The notes under the pieces were generated by a model. The model made no database searches and was not told the origin of the DNA. It was given only the letters and a program-made list of their open reading frames with translations. From a virus: DNA of 29,275 bases. The stretch spans positions 1-29,275 of IMG/VR virus record IMGVR_UViG_3300046809_000115; one strand, written 5' to 3'. A program made the position numbers and the translations under genes. Shown piece by piece: positions 20,827 through 27,062 of the stretch. Numbering within the stretch: the stretch's first letter is position 1; the number at the start of each line of letters is the position of its first letter.

Positions 20827-20848
20827 TCTAGTCTGGTGATAGGACTAG

Positions 20849-21082
20849 CTAGGCTCCTATCACTCGGATGACTCCTGTCGTCAGGACCAACTCTTCTACG
20901 TGCTGGAATGCGAAACCAAAGGGCAGGATATCGTTCAGGCCCATGATGTAGAAGACGGACGAGACAGAGACAACGCCGATCCAGATGATCTGCTTACGCT
21001 TGTGCTCTACCATCATGTGACGTTCGCAGGCGATAACGTCTACGAGAGTGGACGGGGACTGGTCTTTTGAGTGCTTGGACAT
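20849..21082 (-). CDS. Small membrane protein
   Basis: A 77-residue protein from Met 21082 (TAGGAG just upstream; the longer frame to 21136 lacks a site). The N-terminal ~30 residues are polar (MSKHSKDQSPSTLVDVIACE), followed by a membrane helix (IIWIGVVSVSSVFYIMGL) and a second hydrophobic stretch near the end. Its 3' end lies in a 9-bp inverted repeat GTGATAGGA / TCCTATCAC. Function unknown. Confidence 0.68.
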   Translation of the reverse strand: MSKHSKDQSPSTLVDVIACERHMMVEHKRKQIIWIGVVSVSSVFYIMGLNDILPFGFAFQHVEELVLTTGVIRVIGA

Positions 21083-21159
21083 GGCTCCTACTTTCCTACG
21101 GTGGTACTCGGATGGGATAGGGCAGTTTATCCACATGCCCTAGGTGGTGAGTGCTACCT

Positions 21160-21528
21160 CTATGCTTCAGCGATAGCTGACAGGTTGCCCGGGATGAAGC
21201 GTCCCATTGATACGCCAGTCATCTTTGTGTGGCGGATACGCGGGCTGGCGTTGACCTTGTGGGTCTTAGGCGCAGGGTACGTGTCCAGAGCCTTAATGGT
21301 TTCAATGACTCCGGTAAAGCGGGTACGGATAAGCTGGCGCGTCCCCTTGGAGTCCATCACAAAGTAGTAGAAACCATTCTCGCCCTTGTCGGCGACGGCA
21401 GCAAAGCGCTGGCCCTTGGAGTCGGACAGGTAAACGTACTCGCCATTGACGTTGGTAGTAACGAGTACTGAATCGTTGCGCAGTGCGGACGTGATGCGGG
21501 ATGCGAGCTTGCGGGACTGAACAGACAT
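21160..21528 (-). CDS. Basic hypothetical protein
   Basis: A 122-residue, strongly basic protein with beta-strand patterns (VLVTTNVNGEYVYLSDSKGQ, GFYYFVMDSKGTRQLIRTRF). AGGAG lies 7 bases before the ATG. It is transcribed away from the terminase arm under its own promoter, so it could be an early regulator or a nucleic acid binder; no motif confirms this. Confidence 0.7.
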   Translation of the reverse strand: MSVQSRKLASRITSALRNDSVLVTTNVNGEYVYLSDSKGQRFAAVADKGENGFYYFVMDSKGTRQLIRTRFTGVIETIKALDTYPAPKTHKVNASPRIRHTKMTGVSMGRFIPGNLSAIAEA

Positions 21529-21583
21529 TTGAATCTCCTACGTAGTACTCGGGCCGATCGGCCGGTTGGTCGATCTATGGCCT

Positions 21584-21612
21584 ACTATGCCAGCCTCTAA
21601 CCATGTTGTCAC
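21584..21612 (-). promoter_or_regulatory. Leftward promoter of the two-gene unit
   Basis: On the minus strand: GTGACA (21612-21607), a 17-base spacer ending in TGG, then CATAGT (21589-21584). It lies about 55 bases before the 122-residue protein's start and is back to back with the rightward promoter at 21669-21698. Confidence 0.5.
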
Positions 21613-21668
21613 CTATTCCAGCCAGTTTAGTCTTTGCGGTTAAACCCTCTCCGAATTTTTTATGACCC

Positions 21669-21698
21669 TTGACCTTCTCTATACCATGCACGTACTCT
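21669..21698 (+). promoter_or_regulatory. Rightward promoter of the terminase/portal arm
   Basis: TTGACC (21669-21674), an 18-base spacer, then TACTCT (21693-21698), 26 bases before the first rightward start codon. The -35 is the same as that of the whiB-like gene promoter. A T-rich tract (about 21655-21661) lies just upstream. Confidence 0.5.
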
Positions 21699-21723
21699 CT
21701 GGATATACCTGAAAGGAAAACAC

Positions 21724-21891
21724 ATGGCCTCTCTTCTCAGCACTATGCGTAAAGAAGCTAAGGATAAGTTGAAGCAGGAATTGCTTAGTGCTTACCGTTG
21801 GTTAGCCGACGGTAATACTCACGCTCCTGACGGAACTAATCTTCGTGTGTATATCGACCAATTGGAACGTAAGATCAAGGAAGCACCGTGA
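21724..21891 (+). CDS. Small helical protein, 55 residues
   Basis: The frame MASLLSTMRKEAKDKLKQEL to LERKIKEAP is a charged, mostly helical protein. AAAGGA lies 6 bases before the ATG, and the stop overlaps the next gene's GTG start as GTGA. It is the first gene of the rightward arm. Function unknown. Confidence 0.75.
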   Translation: MASLLSTMRKEAKDKLKQELLSAYRWLADGNTHAPDGTNLRVYIDQLERKIKEAP

Positions 21892-22502
21892 ATCCCATTG
21901 AGCACTTCATCAAGATACATGGCACATCGCCAGCTATCACTGAGGCTCTCGCCCATTTGGATAACCCTTTGGATGCCGACGGGATACCTCGTGTACTCAA
22001 TAGAACAACACTGGCTGAACTCGCGGGTGTTACATACCCCGTCGTACACCGTACTGAACTTGCTCTCTTCGAAAAAATACCCCCTAAGCTACTAGCCTTT
22101 ATGCAGAAGTACGGTAAGTCCTACGACGATTATCCGGGGACATACAAGAGACACCGTGCTACTATCGAAGCTCAGCATATCCTTCAGGAGAAGGGTCACT
22201 CACGTAGAGACGTGAAGCATTGGCTCAACGAGGATATCGAAAGTATTAACGTGCGCATCCCTATTCTTACCTTCAAGGATTGGCGGTCGAGGCATTTCGG
22301 GTCGGTCATGCAAATGGCTAAGGTACTCCTTATTAACCCGACGATCATTGCCAACTACGAGAACGGTCAGACACGCTCTTTGCCTGTGGGAGTAGCGCGC
22401 CAGTTCAGGCGGTTCGGTATGGAGCAGGGACTCATTAACCAGATCGCTAAGCTTGAATGCCCCAAACCCACAGAAGGAACTGACACCGATGAAACAGCTT
22501 AA
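21888..22502 (+). CDS. Helix-turn-helix DNA-binding protein, GTG start
   Basis: A 204-residue protein starting with GTG inside the previous gene's stop. Two helix-turn-helix-like segments are visible: TLAELAGVTYPVVHRTELAL (about 41-60) and an XRE-like VMQMAKVLLINPTIIANYENG (about 140-160), with a basic middle (TYKRHRATIEAQ). It could be the regulator of the divergent promoter region beside it, or a DNA-recognition component of packaging, given the terminase genes that follow. The sequence does not decide. Confidence 0.75.
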   Translation: MNPIEHFIKIHGTSPAITEALAHLDNPLDADGIPRVLNRTTLAELAGVTYPVVHRTELALFEKIPPKLLAFMQKYGKSYDDYPGTYKRHRATIEAQHILQEKGHSRRDVKHWLNEDIESINVRIPILTFKDWRSRHFGSVMQMAKVLLINPTIIANYENGQTRSLPVGVARQFRRFGMEQGLINQIAKLECPKPTEGTDTDETA

Positions 22503-22707
22503 AGTACTTATCCCGGATACCAAGTGCTTGGAGTGCGGGTGGCAGGTAAACCGTAAGCGTGCAGAGGCGGCTGACTGGACGGAAGTAATCTACTGCGACG
22601 GTAGTGGTATGGCTATCCGAAAAGAGTACATCTGCAACAACTGCGTAGACTCCGGCGAATGGCAGCACGATAAGTTCGAAGAACGATGGACACACCCTAA
22701 TGAGTAA
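22489..22707 (+). CDS. Zinc-binding small protein
   Basis: A 72-residue protein from Met 22489 (GAAGGAA upstream; an upstream in-frame Met at 22453 lies inside the previous gene without a site). CLECGW and CNNC provide four cysteines for a zinc ribbon. It overlaps the genes on both sides. Function unknown; its place before the terminase suggests a packaging or regulatory role. Confidence 0.72.
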   Translation: MKQLKVLIPDTKCLECGWQVNRKRAEAADWTEVIYCDGSGMAIRKEYICNNCVDSGEWQHDKFEERWTHPNE

Positions 22708-23533
22708 CGATCCTAGTAAAGACAACATAGGGCTTAGTAGTTATATCCCACGAGAACTAAGGGCAGGCGAGGATGAAGTTCCCGATACTTACGAACGCGG
22801 TGCTATTAGTGTTTTTGGTCTTGGGCCTAGTCGGCTTGATCTGGAGCATAGTCGTGCTGCTAGTGAAGTAAAGAAGTACGCACCACAAAGCGACAGGCTC
22901 CACAACGGAGTAGTAATCGTCGCCAGACGGCTGTTTATGCAAAATCAGCCGGTTAACGCTGAGAACGTCATTAGAGAGTGGGACACTACTAATACCGTCC
23001 TGCCTGATATCGGATTCGTCCGCGCCTATATGGAGACTGAGGAATTTAAGCGCAAGCTGGATACTATCGGCGGCCGGAATATTCCCGGTGGTCTTACGCA
23101 CGCGCAGGAAGCGTTCATTACTACGCTGACCTATCCTGACGGTAAACCGCTTCACATGAAGATGAAGAAGCATAAGATTCCTTGGGTTACTTTTCAGGGC
23201 TGGCTCAAACAGCCCAAGTTCCTTGAACACCTTATGCTAAGTGCCGAACAGGCTCTTGATGCGTCTCAAGCCTTTGCTCTTATCCAGTTGGTACAACAGG
23301 CGGCTGGGGGTAACAGCAAGGCTATGGACACTGTGCTGGCTATGACCGGGCGTTGGGACCCCACCAATAGGAAGCAGGTGGACGCACAGAAGATGGTGGG
23401 TATAATCTTGCAGGTATTGGACGAAGAGATTTCCGATCCTGAGCTTAAATCTCGGATCGGTAATAGGCTGTCTATCCTTAGCGCGGCTACGGCTGAATCT
23501 CCCTCCCATACCGTATCAGGAGAACTGGGCTAA
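22700..23533 (+). CDS. terS: Probable terminase small subunit
   Basis: A 277-residue protein. The middle part (LTHAQEAFITTLTYPDGKPL, then HKIPWVTFQGWLKQPKFLEHL) resembles the helix-turn-helix of small terminases of the phBC6A51 type, where a tryptophan-containing recognition helix follows a short turn. The C-terminal part is helical (ALIQLVQQAAGGNSKAMDTV, GRWDPTNRK). Position upstream of the large terminase supports a role in recognising the packaging site. Two small genes separate the two subunits, so the call is moderate. Confidence 0.6.
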   Translation: MSNDPSKDNIGLSSYIPRELRAGEDEVPDTYERGAISVFGLGPSRLDLEHSRAASEVKKYAPQSDRLHNGVVIVARRLFMQNQPVNAENVIREWDTTNTVLPDIGFVRAYMETEEFKRKLDTIGGRNIPGGLTHAQEAFITTLTYPDGKPLHMKMKKHKIPWVTFQGWLKQPKFLEHLMLSAEQALDASQAFALIQLVQQAAGGNSKAMDTVLAMTGRWDPTNRKQVDAQKMVGIILQVLDEEISDPELKSRIGNRLSILSAATAESPSHTVSGELG

Positions 23534-24123
23534 TGGCCGTACCCACAACCTATTATAACCTTCTTAAGCCAGCTACGGGCGAGACGTATGACGTTAACCT
23601 TCTCGACACCAACTACGATAAGATCGACGCCGCGCTTAACAGCATTAACACTACCCCGACAAAGATGGACAACCAGTTGGTCTTTGTATGTAACGGTATT
23701 ACCTACACGGCGGCTACCGTAGGTGACTGCGGTGTTCTGCACATTGATACAGGTACAGCGGCATCTTCCCAGCTTAGTAACCCTCAACCTTCCTTCGCAA
23801 CGCCGGGTTCTGTCTCAGGCTCTATCAAGATTACTCAGGCGGGTATCTACGATATCCAGTGGTATAACTCCCCCGGTGCTAATCCGGGTAGCCAAGGGTG
23901 GATCATTCAGATGAACGGTACATGGCCCGGTCCTCCTGATTCGGCTAACAGTGTCTTTTGCAAGAATAACGTTGCCTCCGGTTCCCAGTATTGGGAATCA
24001 ACGACTGTTGCTCTTGGTGTGCGTGTACCTACTGCCAACCTTGAAGTTAAGTTTACCGGGATTCTTACTAACGGTGTCGCGGTTGCGTCCCACATTAAGG
24101 TTATTCAAAGGAGTAAGTTCTAA
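23533..24123 (+). CDS. Virion appendage-like protein
   Basis: A 196-residue protein with a TAATG start. The N-terminus TYYNLLKPATGETYDVNLLD resembles the start of phage tail-fibre or appendage proteins. Residues about 75-196 have the look of a beta-sandwich or C1q/TNF-like jelly-roll (GVLHIDTGT, GSIKITQAGIYDIQWYN, VALGVRVPTANLEVKF). It may decorate the capsid or bind the host. Its place among terminase genes, not tail genes, is notable. Confidence 0.6.
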   Translation: MAVPTTYYNLLKPATGETYDVNLLDTNYDKIDAALNSINTTPTKMDNQLVFVCNGITYTAATVGDCGVLHIDTGTAASSQLSNPQPSFATPGSVSGSIKITQAGIYDIQWYNSPGANPGSQGWIIQMNGTWPGPPDSANSVFCKNNVASGSQYWESTTVALGVRVPTANLEVKFTGILTNGVAVASHIKVIQRSKF

Positions 24124-24434
24124 TGTCTATGGACCCCGGAATGGGACAGGATCAGACTAGCGGGCAACAGCAGGCTCAGATGCCTATGGACCCTGTGAGT
24201 AACAGGCTGTTCCATGCTTTCTCTGACGTAGATAGTGACACTAATGCACAGCACCACACACTAGGCCCCGGCGTTAATCAGGCCGCTAGTGGTGCGCATA
24301 GCCATGACGGCAATAACAGTCCGCTTCTCTTTAGCGGAACCATTACTGGATCACGCGGAGGTAATGCGGCAGTAGCCAACCTTATCTCCCTGATCTGCTC
24401 TCAAACGAATTTTGTCGATGGTACAACGGCGTAG
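24123..24434 (+). CDS. His/Gly-rich virion-like protein
   Basis: A 103-residue protein with a Gln/Met-rich N-terminus and the segment AQHHTLGPGVNQAASGAHSHDG, a metal-rich pattern seen in phage structural and fibre proteins. It ends with a hydrophobic helix and TNFVDGTTA. It is coupled to the previous gene by TAATG and overlaps the large terminase start. Probably a partner of the preceding appendage-like protein. Confidence 0.6.
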   Translation: MSMDPGMGQDQTSGQQQAQMPMDPVSNRLFHAFSDVDSDTNAQHHTLGPGVNQAASGAHSHDGNNSPLLFSGTITGSRGGNAAVANLISLICSQTNFVDGTTA

Positions 24435-26016
24435 TAACCCAAGAGAATTGTCCTTTGAGGATGCACTTGCTTCTGTGGGAAATACCCTAAAGAACACAGC
24501 ATTCCTGCCTAACGTATTTCACCATAAGCCATACCCTAAACAGGAATGGTTTCACCAGTCTCAGAAGCACGGACGCCTTTTCATTGGAGGTAACCGTACA
24601 GGTAAGACTGTAGCAAATGTGGTGGAATGCGTCTGGTGGCTGACTAAGACGCATCCTTATAGGGTCATGCCTCGGGAGCCTGTACGCGGGCGTTTCGTCA
24701 CCGTTGACTTCAAGAACATTATCAAGCCTGTCACCATTCCGCTGTTTAAGCAGTACATGCCTCAGCAATACCTGATTAACGGTAACTGGGAAGACAGCTA
24801 CGATAAGCAGACTGATACCCTGCATTTGAATAACGGTAGCTTTATTGAGTTCATGAGTTACGAACAGGAGACGGATAAGTTCGCATCTGCCTCCCGTCAC
24901 TTTGTTTCATTCGATGAGGAACCGCCACAGGATATCTTTGAAGAATGTGGTGCTCGTCTTATTGATACCAATGGTTCATGGTGGATGAGTATGACCCCGT
25001 TGTTCGGTATGACGTGGGTCTATGAGCGTATCTATGAACCGGCCAAGGATAACCCCAACCACCGCTTCTTCATTGTGCAGGCAGATATGGCGGATAACCC
25101 GTATCTTCCCCCGGAATCTCGTGACGCCTATCTCGCTACCCTTAGTGAAGACGACAGGCGTGCACGTGAAAAGGGTGACTTTGTGCAATTGGGTGGAAAG
25201 GTATTCAAGAACTTCCAGCCCCGGATTCACCGGATACCCATGAGTGAGTTTGAACTCACCAGCGATATGCGTATCTATACCTCTGTTGACTCTGGCTGGG
25301 TTCACCCTACCGCATGGCTATGGCACGCGGTAAAACCAGATGGAACTATCATTACGTTCTTTGAAATGAGGGATAGCTATGTCACTATCGAAGGATGGGC
25401 CCAGCGAGTCAAAGCCTATGAGTCCACGCTTAAGTACAAGGATACGGGTCAAAGAGCTAAGGTCTACCTTAGAACGGGCGATCCTGCACTTAGACAGACT
25501 AGGGCCAATACTGGAATATCAGATATCGGCGAGTACGCTAAGCACGGAATCTATCTCGCTGTCGAAGGCGTACCAACAGGACCTGATTCAGTTGATACAG
25601 GATTGCGAAAGTTTGATGAATACCTTCAGATTAATCCCCTGACGAAACAACCTACATGGCATTATGTAGAAAACTGTGTCCTGCTTGAAGATGAAATGCT
25701 TAAGTACCACTGGGAGACATGGGCCAGCAAGAAGCTGGAATCCAAGAATGCTCCCAAGACTAAGCCCCACAAGAAGCACGACGACCTCTGTGATTGCTTG
25801 CGTTACTTCATTACCACAATGCCTGATCTGTCTTTTGATGATTCTGTACCTACGAAGCAGGTCACTGATAGATTAGGTGCAGTAGCAGATATTCCTTTTC
25901 CCTTTACTGATCAGCCCAACAGTGGCGAGAAGGAATATAGGGATTTCGGATCACTTGAAGGTGATTCGGGCTATATACTGCACGACGAATATTCAAGCTG
26001 GGAAATGGAGTGGTAA
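24418..26016 (+). CDS. terL: Terminase large subunit
   Basis: A 532-residue packaging motor from Met 24418 (a TTG two codons earlier is the alternative). The ATPase has Walker A GGNRTGKT (about 57-64), Walker B HFVSFDEE (about 161-168, with the catalytic acidic residue) and a MTPLFGMTWVYE coupling motif. The RNase H-like nuclease has a first Asp in YTSVDSGWVHPTAW, a second in RTGDPALRQ and a terminal pair in KHDDLCDCLRYF. It cuts and pumps phage DNA into the prohead through the portal encoded 1 kb downstream. Confidence 0.96.
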   Translation: MVQRRSNPRELSFEDALASVGNTLKNTAFLPNVFHHKPYPKQEWFHQSQKHGRLFIGGNRTGKTVANVVECVWWLTKTHPYRVMPREPVRGRFVTVDFKNIIKPVTIPLFKQYMPQQYLINGNWEDSYDKQTDTLHLNNGSFIEFMSYEQETDKFASASRHFVSFDEEPPQDIFEECGARLIDTNGSWWMSMTPLFGMTWVYERIYEPAKDNPNHRFFIVQADMADNPYLPPESRDAYLATLSEDDRRAREKGDFVQLGGKVFKNFQPRIHRIPMSEFELTSDMRIYTSVDSGWVHPTAWLWHAVKPDGTIITFFEMRDSYVTIEGWAQRVKAYESTLKYKDTGQRAKVYLRTGDPALRQTRANTGISDIGEYAKHGIYLAVEGVPTGPDSVDTGLRKFDEYLQINPLTKQPTWHYVENCVLLEDEMLKYHWETWASKKLESKNAPKTKPHKKHDDLCDCLRYFITTMPDLSFDDSVPTKQVTDRLGAVADIPFPFTDQPNSGEKEYRDFGSLEGDSGYILHDEYSSWEMEW

Positions 26017-26300
26017 TGCCTGAAGTAATCTATGGTGGTCCTTACATGGAAGAGTCTGCCGCAATTGAAGCCGAACTTATGCACGCGCACAATGAGAACC
26101 GCGAACCTGATCTTTGGGGTCTGTTTGCTGATAAGGTCATTACGCAGGGTGCTGTGAACCTTATTGAGACTCACACTAATCCACCCGCTCCTTACGAGGG
26201 TGATCACTTCTATGCTCCCGCAGTAGAGCGTCCGTCCGAGGACTATGTGTTCCCGGGTGAAGGCGGCCCTAATACCGTTGACGACGAAAGTATCCGGTAA
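26016..26300 (+). CDS. Hypothetical acidic protein
   Basis: A 94-residue acidic protein beginning MPEVIYGGPYMEESA, with its ATG overlapping the large terminase stop (TAATG) and its stop overlapping the next start the same way. It contains a Pro-rich tail (NPPAPYEGDHF). Function unknown; translated with terminase and portal. Confidence 0.72.
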   Translation: MPEVIYGGPYMEESAAIEAELMHAHNENREPDLWGLFADKVITQGAVNLIETHTNPPAPYEGDHFYAPAVERPSEDYVFPGEGGPNTVDDESIR

Positions 26301-26923
26301 TGTCTGATCCCATTAACCACCACCCTCACTCTAGGTTTACGCTCCATGAAAAAGCCTACCTATACCCGTTCCGGGACCTTATCTGGAATAAGTCAGATGG
26401 TCCGTTCATTGATCTTAAAGTGGATTTTCCCGATCCTACTAATAACTACGCAGACGGCACTGCTTATCTCCGCGTTGAAGACGTTGTGGAAATGGCTCAC
26501 GTCTTGGGCATGGCGACGCTTGATGAGGTTACTGCTCTAAAGAATGAAAACGCTGAGCTTAGGGCACGGCTCATCGAACTCCCTACTAAGGTAGAAAGCT
26601 ACAAAAATGAACTTTCCCGAGTTACTTCTGAGTTTCTTGCTTCTCTTGATTCTACAGTCACCTTGGTTGTACCTGATGTACCAAAATCAGAAGACCCAGA
26701 ACCGACTTATCTTACGGAGCAGTCAGCTGTTAAGCAACCGGTATGGCCGGGTGATGAAGGAACTAAGCCGCGACCTAAGCGCAACAATTCAAGTTCAGGC
26801 CGAGCTAATGACACAGCAAAACAATCAGGCGATGAATCTCCTGTCAGCAAAGGACCCGATGAGCTTTCAGGCTCTGTCGATAAGCCAGCCGGGGAATCCC
26901 TCACGTCCCTTCTCGGACTCTGA
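26300..26923 (+). CDS. Hypothetical protein with coiled coil and disordered tail
   Basis: A 207-residue protein. Residues about 70-115 form a coiled coil (VTALKNENAELRARLIELPTK). Residues about 130-195 are Pro/Ser/Asn/Lys-rich and probably disordered, and the end is GESLTSLLGL. The position between terminase and portal and the coiled coil suggest a structural or assembly factor. No family was recognised. Confidence 0.7.
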   Translation: MSDPINHHPHSRFTLHEKAYLYPFRDLIWNKSDGPFIDLKVDFPDPTNNYADGTAYLRVEDVVEMAHVLGMATLDEVTALKNENAELRARLIELPTKVESYKNELSRVTSEFLASLDSTVTLVVPDVPKSEDPEPTYLTEQSAVKQPVWPGDEGTKPRPKRNNSSSGRANDTAKQSGDESPVSKGPDELSGSVDKPAGESLTSLLGL

Positions 26924-27062
26924 AGTAGCTGTATCTGATACACCAGCCCAAGAAGCTATGGACGAAATTGTCCGGGTTCGGGGTTTTCTTAGTAGTGATG
27001 AAGCCGAGTGGTTTAGGCAAGAGGAAGGAATTGAGGTAGATGACCGTCTCATCCGGGACTGA
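26859..27062 (+). CDS. Small protein before the portal
   Basis: A 67-residue acidic frame starting at Met 26859, chosen for AAAGGA 5 bases upstream; Met codons at 26808 and 26832 are alternatives. It overlaps the previous gene by 65 bases and the portal start by 23. The C-terminal part (EIVRVRGFLSSDEAEWFRQE) looks like an ordered helix. The open frame extends further upstream, but that stretch reads as a hydrophobic shadow. Confidence 0.6.
   Translation: MSFQALSISQPGNPSRPFSDSEVAVSDTPAQEAMDEIVRVRGFLSSDEAEWFRQEEGIEVDDRLIRD

Larger units (their letters stand above)
19970..20848. promoter_or_regulatory. Gene-free control region
   Basis: An 879-base stretch with no convincing gene; the short open frames in it have unlikely compositions. 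It holds at least five minus-strand promoters, two perfect 13-bp hairpins, a tandem 18-base repeat, twelve copies of TGACA/TGTCA within about 280 bases, palindromic CGAACA sites, a CGCGCA-rich tract (about 20670-20700) and a terminator at its right edge. It is the launch point of the early arm and may also hold a replication origin, which the sequence alone does not prove. Confidence 0.75.

Noticed and set aside
26607-26858. Upstream extension of the small gene before the portal
   Set aside because: This part overlaps the coding frame of the 207-residue protein and reads as a Leu-rich shadow; a better start with AAAGGA lies at 26859.
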